Assembly (NCBI GenBank): GCA_024500155.1
Contig: CM044879.1
Span: forward strand, 25,228,572-25,292,571
DNA from: Chenopodium formosanum
Lineage: Eukaryota > Streptophyta > Magnoliopsida > Caryophyllales > Amaranthaceae
Reading direction: 5' to 3'
Length of the DNA: 64,000 bases
Shown: in pieces, positions 46,401 through 57,843 of the stretch
How the letters are laid out: the number at the start of each line of letters is the position of its first letter
Position numbering within the stretch: position 1 is the stretch's first letter
Made by a program: the position numbers and the translations under genes
The notes under the pieces: generated by a model
Told to the model about the DNA's origin: nothing
The model's database searches: none
What the model saw: the letters and a program-made list of their open reading frames with translations, nothing else

Positions 46401-47306
46401 CCAAAAAGCCTTTGAAAAGATCAAAGCCTATCTCTCGAATCCTCCCGTATTAGCTCCAGCACTCCCTAGAATACCCCTAAGATTATACTTAACCGTCACA
46501 AAAGAAACAATGGGAGCCATGCTTTCACAAGAGGTAGAAAATAAAGAAAATGCTATTTACTACCTAAGTAAGAAAATGCTCGAGTATGAGACACGCTATA
46601 AACCACTGGAGAAGTTGTGCCTTGCATTGGTGTTGGCCACAACTAAATTAAGACATTACATGCTTGTACATCCCGTTTACGTAGTTTCACGAATGGATCC
46701 TCTCAAATATCTATTCGAAAGATCTACACTTAACGGGCGTATCTCACGGTGGATAGTAAATTTGGCCCAATTTGATATAAGATTCATGCCTCAAAAGGCA
46801 ATCAAAGGGTCAGTGGTATCAGATTTTCTGGCAGATTTCCCAATAGAAGATTCAATACCCTTGGAAGAAAACGAATTTCCAGATGAAAGTTTAATGATGA
46901 CAGAGGATGATACATGGACTTTATATTTTGATGGAGCCTCAAACCAAAAGGGATGCGGCGTAGGAGTCTTACTAGTATCACCTAAAGAGGAACATGTTCC
47001 AATATCCATTAAGTTAGATTTCGACGTTACCAATAACGCAGCCGAATATGAAGCATGCGTGGTAGGCCTCAAAACTGCTTTAGCCTTAGGAGTAAAGAAA
47101 CTCTGGATATTTGGATATTCTTCATTAATCATTAATCAAATCTCAAAGAGATAGAAGGTTAGGAGCGAAAGCTTAGCTCCCTATCAAACATATTTGGAAA
47201 CCCTTACTGATCAGTTGGAAAAGGTGGAATACACTTATCTACCTAGAGAGGAAAACCAATTTGCCGATGCCTTGGCAAGACTAGCCTCAATGGTTAGGAT
47301 TCCTAA
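43405..47306 (+). pseudogene. Reverse transcriptase and dual RNase H of element C, split by CACTA
   Basis: The open frame 43405-44219 covers the linker, and the same frame resumes at 45486 because CACTA plus its target duplication is 1266 bp, a multiple of three. Counting from Met at 45526, reverse transcriptase shows FMDG (110-113), TPWGTYCYTVMPFGLKNA (134-151) and the catalytic YVDD (174-177). A connection/RNase H-like domain follows, then a second RNase H with FDGAS (Asp469), AEYE (Glu507) and, where family members have G-D-S, a G-Y-S (Tyr531), so one catalytic Asp is lost. A TAG at 47152-47154 interrupts it; homology runs on to 47306. The enzyme would copy element RNA into DNA. Integrase is absent because of the truncation. 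Confidence 0.88.
44220..45482 (+). mobile_element. Non-autonomous CACTA element (1.26 kb)
   Basis: Ends CACTAGTAGAATAAAC (44220) and TTTTCTACTAGTG (45482), with a 3-bp target duplication ACT (44217-44219, 45483-45485). Subterminal repeats are AATGGCAAGCGGTT and complements, at least three near the left end and five near the right. The interior has a CT-rich stretch (44430-44590), a CACCACC-rich segment and then T-rich intron-like DNA. No transposase is encoded. Confidence 0.9.
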
Positions 47307-48639
47307 GTGGTTGTAGGTAGTATACGAGGTTCGGGTGTTGATGTTGATGGTTTAATAAGGAAAGCTCAAGATACTAGGAAGTGGATTCTCCAAGTTCTAG
47401 CTCTTGCGCTCTCAAGCCGTGCTCTCATGAAGATGTGGTGTTTAACCCACCGTCAAGTGCTTTTGAAGCTGCCAACCTTGGTGTCCATCGTCATCATTCG
47501 ATGCGCTCACTCGAAGGCCCTTAGCGAACACACGAAACTGCGAGAAAAGCCGAAGAAACCCAGGAAGCGTAAGAGCGTAGCCGTGCTGCACGAGCGCAAC
47601 ACTTGCCCGTGCGGGCGCACCTTCCTGGGTTCCTACATTGCTCAATTTCGTTATACACCTCCTTTTTAAGCCTTTGTAACCCGAAATTAGAACAAGTAAA
47701 AAATTCACATTTTTTATCATAATTTTAGCTTAGTTGAGAGTTTTTCTCTCTAGTTTTTAAGGCTAGTTTAGGAGTTGATTTTAGAGAGAGAAAGTGAGAA
47801 ATGTCAATGGTGATTTGAGTGATTAAAGACTCAAGGTGACAATTGTATTAAAGATCATCAAATCAATCAATGAGGATTTCTGACTCTATCTCATTTTATA
47901 ATTTGTTTAGTTTATTCATGTTTGTTTTGTATGATTTTGATGTATGATGCTTGATTAGAGTTATTATTCTTCACATATTGTTGATTCTTGATTTCCTTAG
48001 TTGTTTGTTGATTAGATGATGATTTTAGAGTAGTTGTTTGGCTAGGGATATCGTGAAACTTTGATGGTTGATTGATTGTGCTTAATTTGGGGATTCTGTT
48101 GATTAATTATTGAGATTAAAGTGATTAATGGAAATTGTGCATGTGTGTAATTCGATAGGCCTTGAGAATTATGCTAGATTGCATTGTAGTTTCTAATAAT
48201 ACGGACCATTGATTTAAGAATTGCAATTGTCTATTGAGCTTGGTTAGTGACGTTCTTAATTAGAGTCTTTCGTAGTTAGCGCTAGCTAGACCTCTAGGAT
48301 ATAGCTTGTTTAGCTCTTTTGATTGCTCTTACCATTAGTCTTCGCAACCTTTGATTTGCATGTTGTTCTTGAGTTGCTACAATTGTCATGATTACTCGTT
48401 GATCCCGATTCCTTAGTGCTTTATTTGTTTTGTTCTTTGTTTTGGAGTTATTAGTGTAACCTCTTTACCCTAGACTTCGACCTAGCTTAGGCACATAGTT
48501 GAGAGCATTTGAGCATAACCGTTCCTAGTGGTTCAACCCTTGACTTACATACCTCTATACTTGTATTTAGTTTGTTAAGTGATTATAAATTTTTTTTGGC
48601 TATGGGGGGATTAGTCAACGACCTAGTTTTCCCCTCGTC
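47307..48639 (+). mobile_element. Family-B LTR fragment, 5'-truncated
   Basis: Matches LTR B from GTGGTTGTAGGTA (the segment just before the ACGAGGTTCGGG phrase) to the end (CCCCTCGTC). It begins inside element C's pol and ends against fragment D. Its palindrome array is short (GTGCTGCAC at 47583, GTGCGGGCGCAC at 47609-47620) and a TTATACAC box lies near 47651. Confidence 0.75.
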
Positions 48640-50150
48640 GGGGAACTTAAATTACTGAAACAAAAGGAAAATGAAGGTTTTACTTCTTTCTTTAATATCT
48701 GGAGGGAAACTTCCGCTAAGATTGTTAAGGTGCCTATCAAGAAAGAATCTATAAGGATGTTCATTAAAAACCTCCAAGAAAAATATTCTAAGCATCTCAA
48801 ATACTAAAGCAACTTGAACACTTTCAAGGCTGTTTATGACATAGGATTTAATATTGAAGAAAACCTTGCAAAAGAAAAAGCTGCAAATAATGCCAACAGT
48901 GGCTTGAAAGGAAAGAAGAATGACAATCCTTCTTCTTCCAAAATAATGTTAGCACCTTTAATCAGAATGAAGTCCTCGCTATGAATAATTAAGGACAAAA
49001 GAAACCATTTAGAAGAAACTTTACTCCTATTGGCATGAGTTATGACACGGCATTTGATCGCCATTATGCAAAAGGTCTTATAACTCCTATTGACCATTTG
49101 GAGATCGACCAGTCGAAAGGAGGACAAAAGAAACCATTTAGAAGAAACTTTACTTCTATTGGCCTGAGTTATGACACGGCATTTGATCGTCATTATGCAA
49201 AAGGTCTTATAACTCCTATTGACCATTTGGAGATCGACCAGTCGAAAGGAGGACGGCTAGCTAAAATCTTAATGCACATTGTAAGTAAAATCAAGGCAGG
49301 GACTATCCTACTAAAAATTGCAGGAAGCTAAAGGAAGCTATCCAAGACTTGATTGATAGCAATAAACTCTCATTGCCTCCTGCGAGCGAGAGCTAAGTAT
49401 TAATAATGCACCACATTTTGACTCCTTGGCTATTTCTGATGAGAAATACCATGTTGACCCATCGTCTCTCATTAAACCAATCGAAGAAACTCGTGCTATC
49501 GAAAACGAGGAGGAAACCTTTTTCGATGCCATGGGTGATTTTCTTCCAGGAAAAGAACCTGGAACTAAAGAAGAGGCATGGATCCTCATAAATTTAATGC
49601 AAGAAGCAATAGACATGTGTCGCGAGGCTCTTGAACGCGCAAGGATAGAAGAAAACAAGCATGTCATTAAAGAGGTAACACCCATAGAGACTACTAAAAG
49701 GAAGCCATTTTCTCTCAAAGTAGTCGAAACACCCAAAATGAGCAACAAACCTTACACTCCTAATGGGACCTCGTATACAAATATGTACTGTTCAAAATGC
49801 TCTTCAAGATTGGGAAGATCAAACCTCTTGGGCCAAGACGATTTGAATCATTGAAAAAGACGGATGGATTCCATTGTCCATATCATCAATCATGAAGTCA
49901 TACCATAGAACAATATTTTAAACTCAAGGATTTAATCAAAAGATTGATTGATAGTAAAAAGTTAGTTCAAATCCCACCAGAAAAAGATGTTAGCATCAAT
50001 GGAGTTTAGGAAAGTGATGATGAGGAAGTCTACATCAAAGATGTGGAAGAAACTCCACTTTCCACCATACACCCAGTAGACGACATTTGGGATGAAGAGG
50101 ATTCACCCATAGATGTTCTCACAAGATCGGAGAGAATGCAACCTCCCATC
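48640..50150 (+). pseudogene. Tat gag fragment (element D)
   Basis: Starts mid-gag (homologous to about 38985 in element C) and continues through FIKNLQEKYSKHL-type sequence, with several stops and frame changes. It carries an in-frame 129-bp tandem duplication (48992-49249). The zinc-knuckle regions are degraded, and the acidic linker with DSLAISDEKYHVDPSSLI (about 49415-49470) is recognisable. It is non-functional. Confidence 0.75.
48992..49249 (+). repeat. 129-bp tandem duplication in gag D
   Basis: AGGACAAAAGAAACC starts at 48992 and again at 49121. The two 129-bp units are nearly identical and keep the frame (43 codons), so the segment MSYDTAFDRHYAKG is repeated as LSYDTAFDRHYAKG. Confidence 0.9.
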
Positions 50151-51424
50151 ACCGCACACTTATTCCCACTACTCAACAAGTTCTCATACCTATCATAGAA
50201 TACAACGATGCTGTCAAACAACTTAAAAAGACTAAGGTCGAGATGAACGTATGGAATCTACTAGCTACTTCCCATGAGCATAGAGTGGCAGTAATGGATG
50301 CCTTGGTTGAGGTAGGGATAGTATCTGAAACCACTCCTAAGGGGTTAGCTAACTTTCCCACGAGTGGTCAACCTAGTCCCATTAACTTGATCACTTTTTC
50401 TGACAAGGATTTACCTCCAGAAGGTGATAAACATAATAAGGCCTTAAACCTTACAGTAATTTGCAAGAGAATGAATGTCGTGATTTCTTTTGTTGATAAT
50501 GAATCAGCAATTAATGTTAATCCCCTTCGAACTACAAGAATATTAGGAATAAGGGATGAAAACTTGTATCCGTCAACACAAGGAATAAGGGCTTTTGACA
50601 ACACTCATCACCAAGCTCTTGGGACTATTTCAATTAATGTAACGGTAGGAGCTATAGAACATGTTACTACCTTCCAAGTGGTAAACATTAAAGCTTCTTT
50701 CAACTTATTGTTGGGACGCCCTTGGCTTCATGACCTTAGGGTCGTCCCTTCATCTCTTTATCAACAAGTGAAGGGTATAGTTGGAGGAATTTCTATCACA
50801 ATCGATCCTTCTCAAATGAGAATTTAGGCAATCGAAAACCCAATCATAAATGTAGAGCACGATGAAAACGATGAAGACCTATGGGGCTTTAACGAAGAGG
50901 TCTCCTTAATCGAGGAAGATGAAAGGACCCCTCTTTGCTATGACCTCTATTATAATCTTACGGTAAACGCTATTCTTAGAAAGCAATGACACTATCCTGG
51001 AATTACACTGGGAAAGAAGAAAGAGATAGCGAAACGAATGGAACTACCTGACCTCCCTAAGTTAGACACTTTTGGACTTGGTTTTGAACCAACTCTAGAA
51101 GATCTTAAGCGAGCCCGGGAAAAGACCAATGCGCGTAAGAACGCTCATACCTAAAAGAAAACAATCGCAATGGATCATTATCCTCTTACTCTAAATGGGC
51201 AATTCATGAGAGAGAGTGAAGATTATTCATGCCCAAATTTCCCAAACCCTTTCTCAAAAATGGTATAAGACAACCTGGGTTCGAAATCTTCCTGGATTGC
51301 AACTTTTTAGATGATATCCCAACTCATATTCATAAGGAGAAAGCACCTCCATAATTTGACTTTAACGTCATTGGACTTCTCTTTGGGCACGAGAAGAATG
51401 GGCCAAAATATGTTGAAGACAACT
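50151..51424 (+). pseudogene. Tat protease fragment (element D)
   Basis: Frame 50243-50827 encodes the linker and aspartic protease, with FVDNESAINV where element C has VDNGSAINV, so the active-site Gly is Glu. FNLLLGRPWLHDL is kept. A TAG stops it at 50825-50827, and homology continues in broken frames to about 51424, where it meets the hAT remnant. Confidence 0.78.
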
Positions 51425-53411
51425 CCTAGGCTCGGCTCGAGCTCCAGACTCCAAATTCAAGTTCAGCTCGGCTCAATTTTAGTTTTTTCTATCAAAAAAA
51501 ATTTATTCTTTTTGTTTTAGTCAATGATTTTATGATGATAATCCATTTCCTTAAAAAAATAAATGAATTATTATAATTCATTGTCCAATAAAATTATTAG
51601 GCATATTTCCCATCATTTAAATTTTAAACAAACTCTATGAGATACAAATAATTCATACCAAATTACACAATATCTAAAAGTTCCACAAAACCATAATATT
51701 ACAATTCTTAGTGAAAAAAGTTATTTCTCTTGTCTTCTTTCCAAATCCATGTGACTTGTCTATGGCTCCATACAACCACACCAATCATATTGGATGTATA
51801 ATTTCTATAATTTGTTCATCAGTTTTATTCTACAAAATATATTATTAAAGAAGTTCAGTATATGTATACTACTTTTTTTTAAAAAAAAAAATTAAAAAAA
51901 AATTTAAAAAAAAAAAGCAAACATAAAACAGTAATATATTAGATAGAAAATGAGTAATTTACCTTGTTTTCCTTTTCACCCCGTGAACGGATCGACACCA
52001 ATCTCCTATCCAAATCAACATTTGAACAGTTCTCGGAGTTACTGAAGCCCTATAAGGATCAATTATCAGACTACTAGCACCAAATGTTGCCTCAGATGCT
52101 ACGATAGTGATGGAGACGGCTAAAACGTCGGCCGCCAATCTAGACAAAACAATAAATTTTGTAGCTCTCTCTTTCCACCATTTTAACACATCAAATGTAA
52201 CTTCACTAACATAACACACTTTCTTAAGATATACTTCAACTTCAGATTGTTTTAACATTACTTTCTTGATTATTCCTTGAAAGTTGTAAAAGCTCCAAAA
52301 ATTCATTTTTTTTTCTTCATAACACCAGTACCAAAGCTAGTTGTACTACCACATTCTTCAAATTGTATCACTGAAGGAGAATGCAAATTTGCATATTCAT
52401 CATAAAGTACATCCAAAACAACTCTAACTTTAACAATATTCTCCCTAGCCTTTTTAGGAGTAAACATAAATGGAATTGCAACTTCAACACTTTTCATTTT
52501 TATTCGAGGATCCAACACAACAGCTATAGACATTAGCCTTCACCCCAGTTTTTGTCAAATTTTTTGCTTCATATTTTTTGCTATTCCTTCAACAAAATCA
52601 TCACTAGACTCAGATTTCTCATCTAACATTACTTTAATTCGGAATACTACCTCACCAAGAAATAAGTTGGAGGTAGGATATTCAGATCCAGATATAATGT
52701 TAGTAGCTTCATAAAACACTTTTAAAATTTCAATCAAACTCTCAACTTTATCCAAATTAGAAGGACTCGGACAAAAAGTATAGTCATTATATTCTAAAGC
52801 GAGTCTAGAAAATACCTCCTAGAACTTAATTGCACAAATAAACATATCAAAAGTTGAATTCAATTGTGTCTTGCAATCAAGAACCAATCTCCTCTCTTTC
52901 AAATTGAATTGTAGGACAAGCTCGACAAATTTTTTCATCTAATGGTCACTTCCGTTGAGATAATCAACGGTGTCATTCACATTTTTAACGATACACTTGA
53001 CTTGCTTCAAACCATGTTGAACCAGCATGATGTTCAGCATGTGTGCACAACAACGTGCATGGAACAATAATTTGCCACCACAAACCAATCTCTTTGTTAG
53101 ATTGAAAGTGTCTTTTATAAAATCTATGCAAGCATCATTTGTTGTACCATTATTCACAGAAACGGTAATTAACAAATAAAAAAAAACAATTTTATCATTT
53201 GATAATACTACTAGAATTATAATAAACTGAAAAAAGAAAGCAGAAAATTATTAAAACTTAGTTTGTATTCTATATCCCATTCTTTTAGACATTTGAAAAT
53301 GCAATTAGCTATATCTTTGCCTTTCCGATGAGGTGGAATGTAGACAAAGCTAATAATCCACTTATGCAATTTAAAATTCCGATCAACAAAGTCGTCCGTA
53401 AAAACAAAATT

Positions 53412-54470
53412 CCCTCCGTGTTTTAATAAGTGTTACACCTTACACTTACGAAATCCGGCTGTAATTTAATAAGTGTTACACTTTATATTTTGGCAAAAAA
53501 CTATATTATAATATTATATCTCTCTCAACTAATGGTCCAGACCCGGATCCATGGATCCAGATCCGTTTTCCACGGATCTGGGTCTTCAAATTTTGGACCC
53601 GACGGACCCGGTTGAGAAAAACGGATCTGGATCCCGGTTTGCCCCCCAGACCCTGATCCAACTCCATTCACCCGTTTTTTTATTTTTCAAATTAAAAAAA
53701 AAAATTAAAATTGTGTGTTTCTTTATTATAAATGTTGATAATGTTAGTAGTGATAAAAATTATCCCTTTCAAGAGATAAATTTTGGATGGACATATCGAA
53801 TACATCATCGTTGTTTATTCACTAGCTCATTTGTAACATCTTATTTTTTCGTTGTTTATAATTTTTATTTCAAGGTTACTTTGTGTTTTTAGATTAGTTG
53901 TATAACTTTAATATAGGTTGAACTTAATAACCTCCGACAAAAGTTTGTATTTTTTTGACCTAAACATTACATTTATTGCAAAAAATTAAACAAAATATAT
54001 TAGACCTATTTTGGACCCGCATCCGGACCAGGATCCATTGGACCCATCGAATCTGGATTCGGGTCTTCCTTTTTCAGACTCGACGGATCCAGGTCTGATC
54101 TGGATCCTATATACAAAACGGATCTGGATCCGGGTCAATCCGGACTCGGTACAGATCCGACCCGTTGCCATATTTTTTGGCAAAAAACTATATTATAGTA
54201 TTATATCTCTCCACTAGCGATCCTCATCCAAACCCACTACTACTTTTTTTTATTATGTCTTTCCTGTCACATTCATTACTTTTCAATAAACTATTAACCT
54301 CACTATCTTTGTTTTCAATTTTTTAATACTCCAACTATCCCACTTACCTCTTATTTTATTTATTTTAGTTTTTTTTTTTTTTTTGAAGAAATCTCTTATT
54401 TTAGTTAAGTCAATTAAATTGCCTAAAACTATGTGTCGGTCAAACTGTAGCACTTAAAAAACACGGAGGG
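53412..54470. mobile_element. Stowaway-like inverted-repeat element with an inner insertion
   Basis: The ends CCCTCCGTGTTTTAATAAGTG (first 20 bases at 53412) and a matching complement ending at 54470 resemble Tc1/mariner-derived MITEs of plants. The expected TA target duplication is not evident. The inner part 53532-54176 is a different sequence rich in GGATCCAGATCC-type repeats in both orientations. Confidence 0.5.
53486..54219. repeat. Long direct repeat flanking a GATCC-rich insert
   Basis: GGCAAAAAACTATATTATA and the following TATTATATCTCTC-ACTA phrase occur at about 53493-53531 and 54180-54219 with two or three differences. Between them lies about 650 bp with GGATCTGGATCC and GGACCCGG repeats at both edges, the subterminal pattern of hAT-like elements. 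The duplication is far longer than a normal 8-bp target site. Confidence 0.6.
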
Positions 54471-55481
54471 CATATTCAATCTTTTGACGTTTTGAACGCC
54501 ATCAATTAGTAGTCAAAGAAATTTTATCGACATCCGGCCTTCAACAAAGCTTTTACTTTCTTTTTCTCTACATCATAAACTTTGAAAGAGTCATTTCTTA
54601 TAGTATGGCATGACACACTCGTCCATTGTGGAATTCATTTCTTTAATATTAAAATAAATCCTTCTTCTTCGACAACAGAAAAAGCATGCACAAGCATAAC
54701 AATCAAATGTGATATTCCCTCCCTTATTGTCAACATGTCAAACTTACCATCATGCAATGCACTAACAAATTTAGTATTTGGTGTACCCGCACTTGAATTT
54801 GAAGGCAAAAAGTTAATCTTACTTTGTTTCTGTAAAACAGTTTGTTTTTGCAAACAACTGTCCAAATTACGTTTTAAATGACTTGTAGTTCCAAAATGTA
54901 AAATCTTGACAAAGACATAAAAATACTTACACTTAGTTCTCGTCTCTAATCTAACTGTTTATGGTTCCTCCAAATCTTTCCATAGTTCAGATGCCCTGCC
55001 TATCTTTTTCTTTAAAGGATTAGATTGAGTTTCAGATACATTGTGAGTGTCCTAAGTGACATTAACATGTGGTTCATTTTCTTCCTCCTCATCTACTAAG
55101 TTTTCATATGTCATTTGATCATCAGGTTGAACATTAAACTCTTCTACAGTGGGTGTTGAAGAAGTAGAACCATGAGGTGTTGATGACATAGGGTGTGTAC
55201 AACTAGATATGTCTGACAACATTAATATTCAAATGAACAAATTGAATCTAATTCTAAAACTTTTAAAAAAAAAAACAGCCTCTACTCAAAATAATACGAG
55301 ACGAAATTACAAATTGAAAGCAGCCAAATTCATGTTACAAGCACAAGCTTAGCAATTTACAATCACATAATGGGATACGTTTGAATTGAATTTTTAATAA
55401 TGAGATTCATATTTATAACAAAATATTTAAAAAAAAATAAAAAAAAAACCCCTCCTATTCCAGCCATAGTTGAGTAGACGA

Positions 55482-56232
55482 CATGGGCGGGGCAAAGAAT
55501 TTCGGGGCCCTATGTGATTTTAAAACCTGGACCCCTTTTTCATACTTTAAAAGGAGGTTTTTGTTAAATAATACACCGTACTTTGTAAACATTAAATTCA
55601 ATTGTGACATTAAATGTAAAATTACAAGAAATAAAAGCATTACATTTTCACGAGTAATTTCAAGGCCAATTGTATCTATAATTCAGTATATAGCAAAACA
55701 CATTATCATAATAAATTTAAAGAAAGTTGTATTTAAAAATTTTGGTAATTTAATTCATAGACAAGATACGATAGAAAGTAAAAATAATAAAATAAAAAAT
55801 AATAAAATAAAATGGTTGATTGTACTAGTGAATTTGAGAAATAGAAAATAAGTTTAATTTAATTTAAGAAATTAAAGATAATAAAGATATAAGTATAGAA
55901 AAAGAAGGGAAAAAAAACTGTAGTTTTCAATCCAAAAAAGAGTAAACAAATTAAGGTTTTAGTTTTTTGCACAAAAAATAAAAAAATAAAACAATGTAAC
56001 ACATGGGTTGATGGGCCCAGCTGGTGGCAAAGGGTATTTATCTAAAACGTTTGGTGTAGGGGAGAGTCGAACCACTAACTTCCACTTTAAAATTGCTTGC
56101 TCGTAACCAGCAAACCAAGGAGATTTATATTTAATTGTATACTCATAAAAGCTATTTATATAATTTTTGGGCCCCAATATTTAGGGGACGCTTCGCCCTC
56201 GCTCAACTTGCACGGCCCTTCCGCCGCCCCTG
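55482..56232. mobile_element. Small non-autonomous hAT-like element (751 bp)
   Basis: Ends CATGGGCGGGGC and GCCGCCCCTG (complement CAGGGGCGGC) are flanked by an exact 8-bp duplication GTAGACGA (55474-55481, 56233-56240). The interior is AT-rich and has no transposase. Confidence 0.8.
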
Positions 56233-56643
56233 GTAGACGACGATGAACACTAATTCATGGTGGAGCAAGACACGGTGGAGCAAGAACAACGGCAGTCGTG
56301 GACTCGTGGATTGTGGAATTGTGGTTCTTTTGAGTGTTTGAGGGGGATGATAGCTATGCGTAAGCCGTGAGGTATTGGAGGCTTGGTGTAGTTAGGGTTC
56401 TAAAAAGTCATGAGAATAGATATATTTATATATTTTTTTTCTTTTATAAATATTAAACTTTTTTTTCAATATATATTTTAAATCAAACTGCTCACGAGCT
56501 TTTCGAGCCGAGCTCTGAGTTTCTCGGCTCATTAAGGTTCAGAGACGAACTCGAACTCGAGTTAAGCCTCGCTCATCAAACCGAGCTTTGACCGAACCGA
56601 GCTTGAACAATTCACGAATAGTTCAGTCTTATTATCACACCTA

Positions 56644-57843
56644 GTTGTGGGCATTGGAAATACCTCAGTGATTGTCTTTCTCACCGCCGGATCTTAGTCA
56701 GTCATTATGGTACCAGGGGTTTTTCTCCTATACAAGTGAGTCAAGTCTTAAACAACCACACAAATGGCTCCACATCCTCATGCGACACCAACGCACAACC
56801 TAATAGCACACTTTGACCGTTATGGTTAATGCCTAAAAACTTAGAAAAGGGCATGTGACATTTATTGGTCATGTAGGTTAAATAAAAACAAACCACATCA
56901 CCAAAATCTTGATACACAACTCTACTACACACATCAACCCACATGACATCTTTTAACCTCCCTATCTTGTCATCTCGATGCATATGATAAAAATTATGGT
57001 TATTTTCAATCATTTTAGTAAAATAATCAAGCATATACATCGCATCTCCGTCTTTCGACTTTAACCGTGTCTTCCTATTCACAATGTTATAAATGTCTTT
57101 TTCTTAAAGCCCCCACATTTTCATATACAATTCTCTGGTGTGCAGGAATATTGTAAATAAAAGGAATAGAGGATCCGGCCCCATAATCATTTTAAATTCT
57201 TTTCTCCACTGTCTTGTTTATTTTTCTTTTTTGTACATTGCAATGTGATTTGAGTCTCAGGGTTCCACTGTGTGGTTATGACTGTTATTTACATTAACCA
57301 CCTTCCATTCACCAAAATCATTCATTGACGCATACAAAACAACAAGACAATCACACTTCTTAGACTTTCTTTTGTACAAAGGGTTGTCATAAGTCACAGC
57401 CACCCTCTTGCCATTTACTACCCTCTTATACTTTGTTATGCCATAGGCTTCACACTAAATTAAACACATATTTCCAAACATTTTTTGATGATGACCCATC
57501 CTTATTAAGCTTCTTCCCGCCACCAGCACACACCACACTAACTCCTTCTTGTTTCCCGTACTCCCTATAATAACTACTAACTATACAGTTTAGCCCAAGT
57601 GGAAAACACCATTCCAACTACAGATGCATCCACTTTAATAGCAAGATAGCCACCATAATCATCATCCACAACATTTTCCCCTAAACGTACTCGCTCATCA
57701 TAAAATCGAGTACCACCAGTAATCATATTGTCATCCACTTCAGCACCTTCAATAAAACCAATGATCATACATTCATCCTCATCACCACCTTCTCCAAGTA
57801 ACACCCCTTTAACCTCAACATGATTGTCACCCAACACATCATC
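56644..57843 (-). pseudogene. FAR1-type MULE transposase remnant
   Basis: Minus strand, reading from 57843 leftward. VGMVFSTWAKLYS starts the FAR1 DNA-binding region, which continues through a CVVCAGGGKK-like stretch and KSKKCDCLVVLYASM to the HNHT end near 57270. It then reads into the MULE core, with WVDVCSRVVYQDFGDVVCF and FLGINHNGQSVLLGCALVSHEDVEPF (56760-56960). After a frame break the TD and VFPMP motifs follow, and the gene is cut by the hAT remnant at 56643. Proteins of this group bind DNA through a WRKY-GCM1-type zinc finger and, as transposases, mobilise Mutator-like elements. The N-terminus is split from its upstream part by the copia solo LTR. Confidence 0.75.

Larger units (their letters stand above)
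34901..47306 (+). mobile_element. Element C: Tat-type Ty3/gypsy retrotransposon, 3'-truncated
   Basis: Has a complete 5' LTR (34901-36833), primer site, leader, gag, protease, reverse transcriptase and two RNase H domains. It is cut off at about 47306 before any integrase or 3' LTR. Nested insertions are a MULE pair (39521-41667) in the gag zinc knuckle and a CACTA element (44220-45482) between protease and reverse transcriptase. The tandem second RNase H domain identifies the Tat lineage (Ogre/Retand group). Confidence 0.85.
51959..55230 (-). pseudogene. hAT transposase remnant, several breaks and one insertion
   Basis: Read from 55230 leftward. An N-terminal Ser/Thr- and acid-rich region with a stop leads to a BED-type start (RASELWKDLEEP near 54985-55020). 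Then come REGISHLIVMLVHAFSVVEEEGF (about 54655-54760), the insertion at 53412-54470, HARCCAHMLNIMLVQHGL (about 53000-53060), VLDPR (near 52510) and the dimerisation region (VLKWWKERATKF; LAVSITIVASEATFG, about 52075-52190). At least four frame breaks or stops are visible. Domain order is complete for a hAT transposase but it cannot be translated. Confidence 0.75.
51425..56643 (-). mobile_element. Degraded hAT transposon (minus strand) with nested insertions
   Basis: Minus-strand transposase remnants lie between ends rich in CGAGCTCGG/CGAGCCGAG subterminal repeats (51425-51480 and 56485-56612). The right end reads CACACCTAG, complement TAGGTGTG, a hAT-type terminus. The left end reads CTAGGCTCGG and has no matching 8-bp target duplication, so it is probably truncated. 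Two smaller elements sit inside (53412-54470 and 55482-56232). Confidence 0.7.
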
